DNA from: Sanderia malayensis
Taxonomy: Eukaryota > Cnidaria > Scyphozoa > Semaeostomeae > Pelagiidae
NCBI GenBank assembly: GCA_013076295.1
Contig: RQOL01000479.1
Span: 186,001-250,000 of the forward strand
Direction of reading: 5' to 3'
DNA: 64,000 nucleotides
In this document: in pieces, positions 1 through 11,088 of the stretch
How positions within the stretch are numbered: the first letter of the stretch is position 1
Layout of the letters: every line of letters starts with the position of its first letter
Notes under the pieces: model-generated
The model's input: the letters and a program-made list of their open reading frames with translations, nothing else
Told to the model about the DNA's origin: nothing
Databases searched by the model: none
Program-made: the position numbers and the translations under genes

Positions 1-3000
1 TTAATTGTGTTAAATTTGTTGCCACATTCTTTCTTCAGTGTGGATAGATCTTTGAAGTTGAAGAGCTACAACCAATAGGATGAATTTAGAAGAGTGACTC
101 AATGTTGTTAAAAGATATGATACAATTGTGTTTGTGTTTGTGCTTGTAAAGCAGTTGGATAACCTTGTATTTACAGCATTTATTACATTTATCAATATAA
201 AGATGAAGGTAATTTCAATTGCACCTCTGTTTCCTCACCACAATGAATGATTGTGGGCTCATTTTGCACATTGTTGGGAATATCAGCCAGAAGTGCATTG
301 TCAAGCTCATTTTCAATGGCAAATTCATTGTCACTATCCATGTTAACACTATAAATAAATATATTGTCATTGTCAGTCAATGAAAGGTGAGTTAATAGGG
401 TATTAGTTGTTTGAATTTGTCTGTAGGGTTCTCTTAATGTAACAATAATATATACTTTTAATCTATTAATATGACACTATTTTTGCAGAAAATCAATAAT
501 AATTATCTTTCTTACAATGAAGGGAAGAGACTAAAGACAGGCACAAAACACAGAAATAAATACATGAACTTACAGTATCAGTAGTAGCAAAAACTATCTA
601 TTTGAAGTGAGCCTGTAAAGGATAAAATTGTTATTGTGATAATATCCACTGCAATGGCAATTGTGACATAAAATATAGCACTTTGAGCTTTTTTAAAGCT
701 GTTTAGTTATAAATAGCCTGTATTTTTATGTGGAAGTAAAAGCAACATTAAAAATACATGTACTTACGTAAATTGTTGTTTTTCTTGTGGTGAGTTTAAA
801 AAATTTTTTACGCACGCTAAGTCCTCTATGACGCAAGAGAAATTTTAAATTTCGCGCCGCTATTGTTGTTGCTAGGACGCCGAAATTGCCGTGAATATCT
901 GATGATAATAGTATTAGCTCCAGGACATTACGTGGTGTTGCATTGATCGTGTTGTGATTGTAGTTTTCAAGAGCAACAAAACTTGGAATTATGCGATAAC
1001 TATTAGAATTACAAATTACAATTGCGATGAGAATACACGCTTCTTTTATAAGGAACCTAGCTGCTGAGGGCCTAATTCTTTAAGTTCGTTATTTTGAGAT
1101 CTCTTTGACCACTTTGTAGTTCTAAAAGTTGTTTAATTTTAAGTTGGCATTTGGTGGACATAATTAGTACAGATGCAAGAAAAACATTCAAATTCATGGT
1201 TTTGCTATGTGAAGAGATAAGAGGTCAACAGATGAAAAAGCTTCATAAAATATAAATTGAAGCAAGTGTCAGTGATATATACAATGAGACGGTTGCCGAC
1301 TAAAAAAACAGAAATACTTTGTCAGGCACTTTCCCACAGTGAATGAATGAGGAGATACCATACACTATGAGGTTCTGGTTGAGAAGATATCTACAACGGG
1401 AAACTATCATAATTTATCATGCAAGACTTTAAATATTCAAGTAAGATAACAAAGAGATATTTATGCACATATAGATTATTAAAATGCATTAATAATGTTT
1501 GCTTGTCTGGTAAGAGCCATCTTAGCTTGTTTTGTCCAGTGTAATGGAGGATTCTATCAGTGATTGATACAATGTATGCTTGCCAATAAATTTGAAAATC
1601 TTGTGGTGTAATGGTTGTGAAATCATTGCCATCTGTGCCTGGCACTGATTGCAATATCATTGCCATCTGAACCATAGATTGAAATTTCCATTGCCTTTAA
1701 CTAAATGAATCTGTACAAAAAATTGAAAATTAATGAGTGTGGTAGACAAAAGAGATATGCAATGCATGTGCAATGAGGAAGGTGGTAAGCAAATAAAGTG
1801 TGGATTTTTCCCAGGGTTTGAACTTGACTTTCACTGGTTTCCTTCATGTACATCACAACAATTAAACATCTTCAATAAACACAAAGTTGAAAGCAGGTTC
1901 ATGTGGGGATATCAATCAGCTTTTCTTGTAAAACAAAGAAGGCAGCCACAAAGTCAATAAATTGGTTAGGAACTATATTCACGGAAATAGAAGCCCCAGG
2001 AAGATGTTGGTAGAGCAATGCACATTCCTTCTGAAAAGAAAGTACTGAAAAACATTGGATAATTTCCAGAATTCTGGCCTAACAAACTATATTTAAACCG
2101 TGAGTAAAGTAGAAATGGCCTAAGCTAAGCAATTTCCATTCAACATATCAAATTGAAAGGGATGGAAAGGAAAATATACATTGTTGACCTCTGATTCATA
2201 GCAGCCTAGTTTTCTCCTTTAAGTCAATAAGGGTATACATGAGCTTTATTTTCTCTCATTTCAGTATCAAATTGGCTTATAAATCTAAATATCCATTTTT
2301 GATTGTGGAAAATGAAAATGAACCTTATTTACCTTTGGTGAACAGCAAGATAGTTGTTTCCTTTAAGCCAGGAAGGCTTTATGAGGTATAATTTCATTGA
2401 GTTCAGCAACAAAATCCAACTGGATGCCATTTGTTGGCAGACAAAAACTTAGACCCGACAGGCAACAATAGTGCGATGATGAGACATAACATAGATGAAA
2501 ATCATACATAGACAGTCCAAAGGCGTTTGAAATGAGAGACAGAAGTCTCGCCTCGTTTCAATGATCTTAGCAGAAATGCATCTAATTAAAAACGAAGTCA
2601 ATAAAATTTGTTATGATATTATTGAATGGAGATTTATATGGGACAAATACACAAATATATGAATATTGAAACTCTAACGATCTATCTCGTGATTATCTAC
2701 TATTAAAAACATAAATCGCTATTCTAAAAACGTTATCATTAATGGGGAAGATGTGAAAGATATACAATACAGTACAAAGACATGTTTTGAAAGGACGTGG
2801 ATAGATCTTTGTATTGTATGCGAAGTACAAATGCGAAGGGTTCAGTCATGATAAACTCTACTATTCAAATTGGTGAATTGTCAATATCAATAAAAATTGA
2901 TGCATACAATCTGTAGTTCATGTTGCAAAATTGATTGGTTAAGCGACGTGTTTAGCCAAAGTGACAGTACCTCGATTGCATTATTCAATAGCACATCACT

Positions 3001-3360
3001 CTCTGCAAGGATACATCTGTGCCATGGCGTGAATGTATTCTTCCAATAACGGCGGTCGTTTGCTTTGAGGATTAGGTTTGTACATAGTAAAAAAAGAATA
3101 AGATTGCCGGTTACATTAGTTAAAAGCTCGAACACCAGCGTCAAGGAGTAACCTTTGTTCGAGTTTTCCTTGTTGGTGAAAACTGCAATTGAAATTTGGA
3201 ATTATATAACAGTAAACATTAAAGGGGCCTCTATAGCTTGTACACTAAGTTTTAAGGTATTAAAAGGAGAGGGGGGGATGTTGTTGATAATACGGTGTTT
3301 TCCAAAAGCAACTATCCTTAAGAGACAATTTGCAGTTTTCACAGAGTAAGGAAATCCACT
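1..3360. other. AT-rich single-copy flank, no recognised gene
   Basis: No open frame here exceeds about 95 codons and none has a composition or motif I recognise. The longest are a minus-strand frame at 1391-1675 and a plus-strand frame at 1733-1960. A minus-strand acidic 62-codon frame at 192-380 could be an exon fragment, but no partner exon was found. A small hairpin (GAGAC-AGAA-GTCTC) lies near 2535-2549. The stretch looks like intergenic or intronic DNA of an AT-rich animal genome. Confidence 0.5.
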
Positions 3361-3501
3361 TTCCCATAGGCAATATCAGAGAAAATGGCAACGCATAACT
3401 CTTAATAATGGGGCGCTACGCAGGATTCAGGACTGTGCCGACTGCTGTGTGTGGTGCAGTCACCCCTGGACATGTGGATGGTGTAATGTCCAGTTGGTCT
3501 C

Positions 3502-3588
3502 CGCAGATCAGTGTTATCTGGAATGAATTCATTCTAGAAGGGTGCCGGTAACGGCTGTACATCACACGAATGTGCGAAGTGATCTGCG
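3502..3588. repeat. Inverted repeat with internal 14-bp palindrome
   Basis: CGCAGATCA at 3502-3510 is the exact reverse complement of TGATCTGCG at 3580-3588. Between them lies the perfect palindrome GAATGAATTCATTC at 3521-3534. This is just downstream of the Helitron reading frame (minus strand), where a 3' terminal hairpin would be expected. However, I could not find a CTRR terminus at the required spacing, so I do not call it the transposon end. Confidence 0.35.
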
Positions 3589-3688
3589 TTGACACACAAT
3601 ACCCGTACCCTTGAATGTGTGTATGTGCGTTTTGGTAGGCAGCCCTCTGTAGAGCAACTGTGCAGATGGTCGCTCTAGGATGAAGCCT

Positions 3689-4108
3689 TTACAGGACTTC
3701 TTGCAAAACAATGTTCTTTGTTTTCCTGCGTGTTTCCTCTGGGAGGAATACTTTGAGCCCGTTAAATGATGTTGCTCTTGACATGGCCACATATAACTGA
3801 CCATGTGTGAACACGGGCTCAGGTAAGTACAAACCAACATACCTCAGGGATTGCCCCTGTGCCTTGTTGATTGTCAAGCAGTATGCAAGTCTGACTGGAA
3901 ACTGTCGGCGTTTCATTTTGAACGGCATTTCCGTGTCCTGAGTGGAGACTGTGATCTTGGGAATCATGACCCGTTGTCCTCTGTGCTCCTTGGTAATGAT
4001 CTCTGCTGTGATCACGTGACGTCGGAGATGCCGAATTATGAGTCTTGTTCCGTTGCAAAGACCTTTCTTTGGATTGAGATTCCGCAGAAGAATGATCGTT
4101 GCACCAAC
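3689..4108 (-). pseudogene. Helitron helicase, last exon (SF1 motifs IV-VI)
   Basis: This exon encodes 139 residues and a stop. It opens VGATIILLRNLNPKKGLCNG, the usual start of the C-terminal part of Helitron/PIF1 helicases. It continues with FPVRLAYCLTINKAQGQSL (motif V region) and GQLYVAMSRATS (motif VI, the arginine-finger region), and ends TKNIVLQEVL, close to the common Helitron C-terminus. The start is set by the splice acceptor at 4109-4110. Exon phase 0 matches the previous exon exactly. No stop or frameshift lies within this exon, so the damage is elsewhere in the gene. Confidence 0.9.
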
Positions 4109-4214
4109 CTAATGCAATGAATATTATTGTGATTAATGACAGCTTTTTTGTGGTGCACCACCTTTGCACATAATAATTGAATGCTAATAGGATGAAATAT
4201 TGTAATCTTCCTAC
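4109..4214 (-). other. Intron 3 of the Helitron gene (106 bp, phase 0)
   Basis: On the minus strand the donor is CTCAAG|GTAGGA and the acceptor is TGCATTAG|GTTGGT. Removing it joins LKLK to VGATIILL, which restores the canonical helicase sequence. Left in, the frame runs on into unrelated residues, which is why the raw open frame continues to 3819. Confidence 0.85.
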
Positions 4215-6298
4215 CTTGAGTTTAAGTCCGTGCAATGGCATTCCATTGGGAGTGAGTTGGTTGAGAAATTCAATGGGGTAGGCCTCTTCCTCATCTGGCT
4301 CGTCTGTGACAACACTGTCTGTGCTGTAATAAGTTCTTTCGGGTGTTTGAAGTCTGTCCAGAATTAAGTCGTTCACTTGATGTGATAAGTCATTCTTCGG
4401 AGTCAGACAACAGCGTTCAGACATTGTTACAGGATCCATCATTAGGTGTGAATCTGGTGTGTTCGGCCTGGGAAAAATGAAGTTCAGCATGTCTTCTTTA
4501 GACGAAGTGCATATCTGTTGTGGCAGAATTACGTTGTCCAGTGCATCGTGTGCTTCTTGCCTGTTGCCAAGTCTGAGAAGCCATTCTGAGAATTCACGGT
4601 ATGAATCATCTTGAACGGCTCTCATGTTGGTGTGTAAACGATGCTGCTGAAACTTTGTCCATAGATCAATGATCTGGTGTGATTTTACAGTCTCTGCTAC
4701 AATTCTTTCCCTTCCTGCTTTCGTGACGACAGGTAGAACTTGTCTGAAGTCACCACCAAGTAGCATGAACTTGCCACCAAATGGTCTGTAGACATGTGTA
4801 ATGTCTCGAAGCAGTCGGTCGACTGCTTGTAATGCAAGTGCGGGAATCATGGAAGCTTCATCCCATATGAAGAGAGTAGTTTCGCGCAATACCTGTGCTC
4901 TCCTGCTCTGTCTCTTGACATTACACGTTGATTCAGCTTGAAGTGGTATAGGAATTTGAAAGGTAGAATGTGACGTTCTACCATTTATGAGCAGCGTTGC
5001 AGCAATTCCTGACCACGCCATGCACTGAACTTTATGTCCATTGGCTTGCAGATTGTGAACAAACGTGTTGTAAAGGAAAGTTTTCCCTGTTCCAGCCGGC
5101 CCGTCAACGAAGTGACAGTTCTGTTCGGATTGCGCGTTGATAGCATCAGTGATCCCCGGTCTTCAAAAGCTATGGCCATATCTGGATGATTGAGTTGATC
5201 ACGTCGTACAAAATCTTCACTCAATGCTTCTTTGAACATGTTGAAGAGTGCTGCGATATCTGAAGGTGTTTGAAAAAGGAGTAATGTTGCAAACAACTGT
5301 CTCAGTTGTATTGGCATGTTGAAAATGACTGCTTGCTCCAAACAGCGTATTATTTCAGCATCATCCTCCAACAGACCTAGAGCTAAAGCAGCGTCTTTGA
5401 AGGAATTGCATAGGTTTCCTTCTATCGTGCGAAGATCTTCAAACGACGTGCCACCTCGTTTATGGAGAAGCAATAGTCTTAGTGCGAATCTTTGCTCACA
5501 TGGTCGTGGGTGAACTTGATATATTCTGCCTATAACAGGCATTGTTCTCCGCTGTCTTGCTTTCCATGTTTTGGTGCGCTCATTGAAAACATAGTGTTCA
5601 GGAATTTCGTGATAGAGATATTGGCGTGCAGCCGGGTCTTGTGCATTCAATTCAAACCAAGACGTCAATGTGGTTTTTTCATTGATGTTTTGTAATTGTT
5701 CGACCCTTCCATTATCCTGAAAGTATACGGTCTGCTGATCAGGTAGATGAACATGCAGACGTTTGATAGTGTGACTTTTCTCGTGCATGGAAAATTGAAA
5801 TATTCTGTGAACAGCTTCGTGTGGTCCAATATACCGAGCGTTGATGTATTGGCGTACTTCATCGTGCTCAATATCTTGAGGTACTTGCTGCTGCTGTCCT
5901 TCGAGAATTTCCACGTGTGCCATGTCTTGTCCTTTATGGATATATTTGAAAATATATTTCACGGACTTCACAGTGCTACATATTTCGAGATTAATGTGAC
6001 ACTGATACTTGAGTAGAAGATGGCGATTATGTGGCACAACCCATGTATCATCTAGAAGTCGATCTTCCAGATTGACTGGGTGACGACAGGGTCGTCTGTA
6101 GAGGGGATAACCATTCGCATTGACTTGTGTTTTGGCAGTGCGATCTTTCGGAAATCGTTTCTTGCATTTGTTATTCTCCATGCAAACACATCCGGGGTTT
6201 ATATCACCGCATGGTCCATGTGTCATGTGCTTCAGTACTAACCTGTGATATCTTGCATCCTGTGGGTCCGGAATTTCAGCTGATATGAGTCGATCTAC
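4215..6298 (-). pseudogene. Helitron Rep C-terminal part plus helicase N-terminal part, frameshifted
   Basis: The first part (6298 to about 5160) begins VDRLISAEIPDPQDARYHRL and holds the two-tyrosine motif KYIFKYIHKG at about 5929-5965, expected to carry the nicking tyrosines. Next come LHVHLPDQQTVYFQ and TSWFELN, typical of the Rep-to-helicase linker in this family. The helicase follows in a different frame: Walker A GPAGTGKT (5079-5102), Walker B IWDEASM (4848-4868) and motif III LGGDFRQVLPV (about 4727-4765). Between 5160 and 5103 the frame must shift by one base, because ITDAINAQSEQNCHFVDGP reads only in the helicase frame. The shift separates the two enzymatic halves. It could be an old mutation or a sequencing error, but the stop in the preceding exon points to real decay. 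Confidence 0.9.
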
Positions 6299-6425
6299 CT
6301 GTAGGTTTCGAGAAAAAATATCACATGCAAGCTCTACACATCAAAATGCATTGTGTTTTTACTAAGAAATACAACTGATGATTATATAGCGTACTCTATA
6401 TATAAATTATTGTTGTAGATGTTAC
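6299..6425 (-). other. Intron 2 of the Helitron gene (127 bp, phase 0)
   Basis: The donor is GAAGAG|GTAACA and the acceptor is ACCTACAG|GTAGAT on the minus strand. Splicing joins ...PRTPEE to VDRLISAEIPDPQD, a run continuous in Helitron Rep proteins. Unspliced, the frame ends within a few codons of the donor. Confidence 0.85.
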
Positions 6426-7738
6426 CTCTTCGGGTGTTCGCGGTCTATCAGCCTCAGACAGGAACAGAATCATGTGAGCGTGTGGTAGTCCTCTCTTCTG
6501 AAATTCGATGACATATACATGTGCAATAGTGTGTCCCAGAATGTGCTTGTGAAGGATATCTTCCAGTAGTTCTTGTAGTTTGAGTTGAAATATTCGTGTG
6601 ACGATGTCAGGTCGGTCATTCGCCTTCTGGTGTGGTAGAATGTTCTCTGAAATCTCCTTCCATCTGGGATTGGCCGTCATGGTTAGGAAGATGTCAGGCT
6701 TGCCATACTTTCTGACGATAGTCATTGCATCTTGAAAGTTCTGGTACATATTTCGTTGACTGCCTGAAAAAGATGAGGGAAGTATGACAACACGACCAAC
6801 ATCAATATGAAGGGGTTCGTTGGGATTGTTTGCCCTGGCCATTTGATTTTGGATTTCAGCCCTTCTGTTCAGGTGATCCATCAGGCCTCGATAACTGTCA
6901 GCACGTAATTGCCGTTGATTGTGCAAAATCCAGTTGAGCTTGTTTCCTTCTATTTTGGTGTATGCGTCCATTTGATTTTCGATTTCAGCCCTTCTGTTCA
7001 GGTGATCCATCAGGCCTCGATAACTGTCAGCACGTAATTGCCGTTGATTGTGCAAAATCCAGTTGAGCTTGTTTCCTTCTATTTTGGTGTATGCGTCCAC
7101 TAAATATTGTTGAAAGAGAAGTGTTGCCCTGTGGATGAAAGACAGTTGATTTCTGACTTGTATTCGGTACGAATAATATTCGGCGATTGTGAGTCTAATA
7201 CGGTGGTTACGATTAGCATTTTGCTGGCCTTGTCCTTCACGTGTAGGTAGACGTTGAGGGTCCAAGCTGTATCCACGATCACCCTGAAAGAACAACAATG
7301 GATAGGTTAGAGGATCCGCAGCAGGAGCTAAGGCATTAATCTTCATAAGATTACCACGCCTTGTTCGAACTTGAAGCTCTCTATTCTCGGGATTAGGAGC
7401 ACCGCCATTGCGTGTAGTTTAGACTGCTGCAATTTCTCTGGCCGTAGGATTATCATATCTTCGATCTTGTTCTGGGCGACCGGTAATAATCATCTTGAAC
7501 GTGGGAATAGGCAGATCATTGGCAATGGCTTGCTGCCTTTGCTCTTCCAGTACTTCTCCCATTGTTTTAAAATGTTGAGCAAACCGATTTACTGCCATCA
7601 ATTCGTTTTGCAGCAGTGCTACCATGTCTAAGTCCAAGTTTTGTTCTCTGGCTGTGTTCTGACGTTCTTGCAGTGCTTGTTGGGTGTCCATAATGTATAA
7701 TTCTGCATATTTTCGGGACCTGTCGGTTTCAGCTACCC
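6426..7738 (-). pseudogene. Helitron_like_N / Rep exon with HUH motif, in-frame stop
   Basis: This 437-codon exon encodes most of the Helitron_like_N domain. It begins VAETDRSRKYAELYIMDTQQ, a conserved family segment. The frame is cut by TAA at 7419-7421, but the same frame resumes with homologous residues (GGAPNPENRELQVRTRRGN) and reaches DPLTYPLLFFQGDRGY, matching the usual YPLLFP.GD.GW block. Further on are FLTMTANPRW and the HUH signature RGLPHAHMILFL at about 6466-6495. These histidines would bind the metal for strand nicking. An exact in-frame duplication of 43 codons lies inside it. The family assignment is firm; function is unlikely given the stop. Confidence 0.92.
6842..7099 (-). repeat. 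129-bp tandem duplication inside the Rep exon
   Basis: Two adjacent copies, 6842-6970 and 6971-7099, differ at a single base (6851 G versus 6980 C). The duplication is in frame and repeats 43 codons beginning DAYTKIEGNKLNWILHNQ. Other Helitron proteins carry this block once, so the duplication is recent relative to the gene. Confidence 0.95.
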
Positions 7739-7996
7739 CTGTTGAATGCAAGGAAACATTATAAATTGTACTTCGTTATATCAACTGTAATTTTCAATGC
7801 AGCAAGTGCTTTATTATGTAAGCATCATAAAGCGCCTTGTTTTTCGATTGGACAACTCTTCATATTCAGGCAAGCATACAGAGCTTATGCATTGCATGTT
7901 GGGTCGGAAAAGAATTGAGTGTTCTGTCAAAATCTGTTTCATTAAGTGAAGGTATTATATGGAAATAAAGCATATTATAAGAGACGTTATGTTTAC
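7739..7996 (-). other. Intron 1 of the Helitron gene (258 bp, phase 1)
   Basis: The donor is ATGACAG|GTAAAC and the acceptor is CATTCAACAG|GGGTAG on the minus strand. The split glycine codon (G|GG) joins ...GNAYHMTG to VAETDRSRKYAELYI, as in uninterrupted relatives. Confidence 0.8.
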
Positions 7997-8189
7997 CTGT
8001 CATATGGTATGCGTTTCCATGTATGGTGATGACTGGTGGTCCTGCATTAGCTTGTCTTACAACGTTAGCTGTCCAGGATGCCATCGCCATTAGTGAATTG
8101 TATCTACGGAAATTTTTGAGAAAATATTTAGATTCATCAGTAGGTCCAGTGTACAAATGCATCACATTTAATGCATCACAAATGCATTA
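7997..8189 (-). pseudogene. N-terminal exon fragment of the Helitron Rep
   Basis: The open stretch includes YTGPTDESKYFLKNFRRYNS and LMAMASWTANVV, matching the conserved region in which Helitron proteins have FxxNIRxYNSAxxxxS. It ends PPVITIHGNAYHMTG at a clean donor site. Upstream a TAA at 8187-8189 closes the frame. The zinc-finger-like N-terminus usual in autonomous Helitrons is not visible, so this exon is partial or another intron lies just before it. Confidence 0.75.
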
Positions 8190-9474
8190 AATTATTGGTT
8201 ATTTAAAGTTTGGAAATAAAAATATTTGAGCACTTTCTCTTATGACCTACATCACTCTTTCTATTGTGTTCTTTAACAACTAAAAGGAAAGCAGTTTAGA
8301 TAATGTATAAATTGGAAAAGTTAATTATCCTTTTCATTTTTGGAAAGAAAAATCTATAAATCACATTTGATGTGTTTGTATTATAAGGCTAGATTTTATA
8401 CAGTAAATTTGCTTTCTATTGATATTAAATTGTTGCAATTATTAATACCACTTTAAATATAGTAGCTAAGCTTCAGATTTGGGATATGAATGTACATTAC
8501 AGGGTGAGGCATTTAAACATTAATTAAAATAGGCTTTGTATAGGAACAATTCTTGTCACACTCACCCAATATTCTGAGGAATGAACTTGTTTGAAAACCT
8601 GTTTTTACAAAAGAAGAAAGATGTTTTGGATGAATTGATTATCTTGTAAACAGAAAGTTGCCATTGATACTAACGAATGTTTAACATTGTCAACTTGTAT
8701 ATTATTATGTGGATTGAGTTGAGTGAAGAAATGAGAATAAAATGTTATGCTGAAGTGAAGGAGTGAAATACTTACTTTATAAAACAACTTTACTTTACTT
8801 TACTTTGTTAATAACAAAACTGGCTGGACATTAACCCAGAAGCCAGATGACAGAAACGCTAAAAAACCACATGACAGAAACGCTAAAAAGGCAGTGCATT
8901 GCGATGCAATGAAAGACAACGTTGCTTTAAAGAAGACGCTGTCCGTGTAAATAAGGATTGTTTAGAAAAAGTAAATTTCAACATTCAACTCACCAATAAC
9001 AAAGTAAAACAATCTTTCTAACATGTTTTCTCAATATATAGATATTATTATTATTTTCTGGCAATTTCTAACAACGTTAGATATTGAACAAAAATGTTAC
9101 ATTTGCTGTAGGAAGAAAGTAAACACGCAATTGCTATTTCAAATTCGCGCCAATTTAAAAGTTTTGTGGCCTCTATTCGGCGGCGAGCCTCGTTGTTGTT
9201 ATTCTTATTCTCATGATGATCCATTCCATTGATTCGATTCGACAGAAAGGCAGTTGAACACCACAACAGCAAGAGCATGTACTTGGCACCGAAGAGAAAA
9301 AGGGCCTTGGTCTTCGTTGATGATGGGGAGAAGTGTGGTTGTGGAGGGGAACCTCTAACTATAAGAAGAAATAATTTGGTAGACTTTATTATCCATGATA
9401 TCTAGAAATACATCATTTCTTGGACACATGGAGAATGAAGTACATTGATTTTTGGTGATCTGTTATTTCTTCAG
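8190..9474. other. AT-rich flank without recognised gene
   Basis: No coding potential beyond 75 codons. A (TTTAC)4 microsatellite sits near 8786-8808. A plus-strand frame of 42 codons at 9277-9405 (starting MYLAPKRKRALVFVDDGEKC) is a weak candidate for the first exon of the possible transcript just downstream. The 5' end of the Helitron should lie in this stretch but no TC terminus could be chosen. Confidence 0.4.
8847..8911. repeat. 24-bp direct repeat and small hairpin
   Basis: ATGACAGAAACGCTAAAAA occurs at 8847-8865 and again at 8871-8889. Immediately after lies the hairpin CATTGC-GAT-GCAATG around 8897-8911. I cannot assign a function. Confidence 0.6.
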
Positions 9475-9768
9475 GAATATTGCTGCTGGTAAAAATACCA
9501 ATAATAAGAGTAGGCCATGGAAGTTTGACAAAAGGTAAGAAGGTTTAATACGTTTTTTGACTGAGTGAATACATGAGGTGGAGGTAATTAATTAATGATT
9601 TGCAGTTACAAGAAATTACTTACATTTACAAACTTCCAGGCCACATGAAAAGAACCAAGATGAGCCGACATGCTATAAAGTATATTACATAATTTCTTCT
9701 TGTTTTTCAGGTGCCCAGACATAAAGTGAATGTTTGTGGTCATTCCTTGTGAACATTATTATAGTCAG
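9475..9768 (+). other. Two possible internal exons of an unrecognised transcript
   Basis: A 60-bp segment 9475-9534 is framed by TTTCTTCAG|G and AAAAG|GTAAGA. A 58-bp segment 9711-9768 is framed by TTGTTTTTCAG|G and GTCAG|GTGAGT. All four sites fit the animal splice consensus well. The first exon reads NIAAGKNTNNKSRPWKFDKR in one frame. Joined in phase to the second it adds CPDIK and a stop at 9727-9729. A non-coding transcript or a 3' coding end are both possible. A further acceptor-like tract ends near 9834. Nothing recognisable follows before the array begins. Confidence 0.3.
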
Positions 9769-9895
9769 GTGAGTCTATTTTAAGATTGTTAATTGAAGAT
9801 CATTTGTTCAAAAAGAAGGACAGTGTCTGTTTTGCAGTGATCTTTTTTGAAGATTTGCAAAAGTTAGAAATTAGAAGCATTACATATTTACATTA

Positions 9896-10077
9896 ACATA
9901 CTATAGATACTATACATAAATATATACCTCAATACATACCCTATATACTATATATAAATACTATACATAATATACATACCCTACATACATACCCTACATA
10001 CATACATACATACATACCCTACATACATACCCTACATACATACATACATACATACATACATACATACATACATACAT
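9896..10077. repeat. Left edge of array: degenerate ATAC to ACAT microsatellite
   Basis: The array starts with irregular TATAC/ATACT words, then alternates ACATACCCTAC with pure ACAT before becoming a clean (ACAT)n run up to 10077. Forms intermediate between ACAT and the 14-bp monomer occur only here. Confidence 0.85.
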
Positions 10078-10181
10078 GAGCCGGGTTCGGTCGCTTCGCT
10101 CCCTCCCCGGAGCCCGTCAAGCAAACAAAGCTTAATCTGGTTGGCTCGCTTCACGCGCTGCATTCGCTACCGCTCATGCCC
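10078..10181 (+). repeat. B1 core, copy 1
   Basis: A 104-bp GC-rich core beginning GAGCCGGGTTCGGTCGC and ending CGCTCATGCCC. This copy is the most diverged: the central hairpin that reads GCGCG-CTT-CGCGC elsewhere is GCTCG-CTT-CACGC here, which breaks two pairs without compensation. Confidence 0.85.
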
Positions 10182-10332
10182 ATACATACATACATACCCT
10201 ACAATACAAACCCTACAATACATACCCTACAATTCATACCCTACGATACATACCCTACAATACATACCCTACAATACATTCCCTACAATACATACCCTAC
10301 AATGCATACCCTACAATACATACCCTACCATA
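10182..10332. repeat. M block 1 (14-bp minisatellite, about 10 copies)
   Basis: The shortest M block. The consensus is ACAATACATACCCT; the plus strand has almost no G. Confidence 0.9.
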
Positions 10333-11088
10333 CTTCCCGCTGGCAAGCGACCACCCAGCGCCCACCCTGCCGCCCCCCTAAAAGCCGTTTCTTCTGAAAG
10401 TGAAAAAATGAATTTATCAACCTACTTTACAGACACTAAAACTTTCAAATTTAATTAACTTTAGCTCTCGTGTAAATAAACAGTTTTCGAAAGTTTAAAT
10501 GGAGAAAATCGGCCAAGAACGACCCGAGAAAATCAAAATTGTCTTCGTGTTTTGGTTAGGCCCTCGAGCCGAAAGAAACACGTGAGGTGAAACAAAACAA
10601 AACTCGTGCTATTTGAAGCCAAAAACAATTGAATAAAGGAAATACCTTGAAATAATTGTTCACCAATTGTCTCCACAGGTCTTGACAACAATTGACATGT
10701 CTTTACAATTGATTTCCGGCACGTATTCACGTTTAAACCCGAGCAACTTGCCGCCCGTTCAACGAAAAAACACGTGCTTCTCCCTGCTCGTTTTGCATCT
10801 CATTAACTCGGTCCTCGGAACTTTCTAGAAGGTCGGAACACAAAATGGGTCATAACTCTGGAACCGCTGGGGTTAGAAATTAGCGGAAAGCTTTAGTTTC
10901 ATCAGCACAACGCAGCGATCATTTTTATGCCAATTCGAACCTTTAATGACCTCCAAAAAAAAAGCCTTTGTGTTCACAACGAAATTCCTTTGATCCCATT
11001 GTTTGGTCGAACGTCGATTGTTCACCAAACAATAGCCCATTGTTTAGAGTCGGCGGGTCACCTGTTGACGTAGATTATATAATAGAGA
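10333..11088 (+). repeat. A module 1 (756 bp, most deleted form)
   Basis: It begins with the C-rich linker, then jumps from ATTAACT directly to TTAGCTCTCG. Compared with the short A form it lacks roughly 240 bp. The junction falls on a shared AACT word, so the deletion probably used microhomology. It ends with GATTATATAATAGAGACT. Confidence 0.85.

Larger units (their letters stand above)
3689..8189 (-). mobile_element. Degenerate Helitron (rolling-circle transposon) coding core
   Basis: Four minus-strand exons together encode the two parts that define Helitrons: an HUH/two-tyrosine Rep endonuclease and a C-terminal PIF1-type SF1 helicase. The rebuilt product is roughly 1,330 residues, slightly shorter than typical autonomous Helitron proteins because the extreme N-terminus is missing. 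The joins at all three introns keep the frame and use GT-AG borders, so the element was once a spliced gene. It now has one in-frame stop, one frameshift and an internal duplication. Neither the 5' TC end nor the 3' hairpin/CTRR end could be placed, so these coordinates cover only the coding core. Confidence 0.9.

Noticed and set aside
800..900. Possible terminal repeat pair with 9,140-9,190 (both contain an AAATTYGCGCC-like word)
   Set aside because: Only about ten bases match and the flanks do not align.
1391..1675. 94-codon minus-strand frame as a gene
   Set aside because: No recognisable motif, no partner exon, and a length expected by chance in this much sequence.
3502..3588. Inverted repeat as the 3' terminus of the Helitron
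   Set aside because: The arms are 69 bp apart and no CTRR end lies at the needed distance on the minus strand.
3562..3840. 92-codon minus-strand frame overlapping the helicase end
   Set aside because: It lies in another frame of the helicase exon; the helicase frame carries the conserved motifs.
3851..4120. 89-codon plus-strand frame opposite the helicase exon
   Set aside because: Antisense shadow of the conserved last exon.
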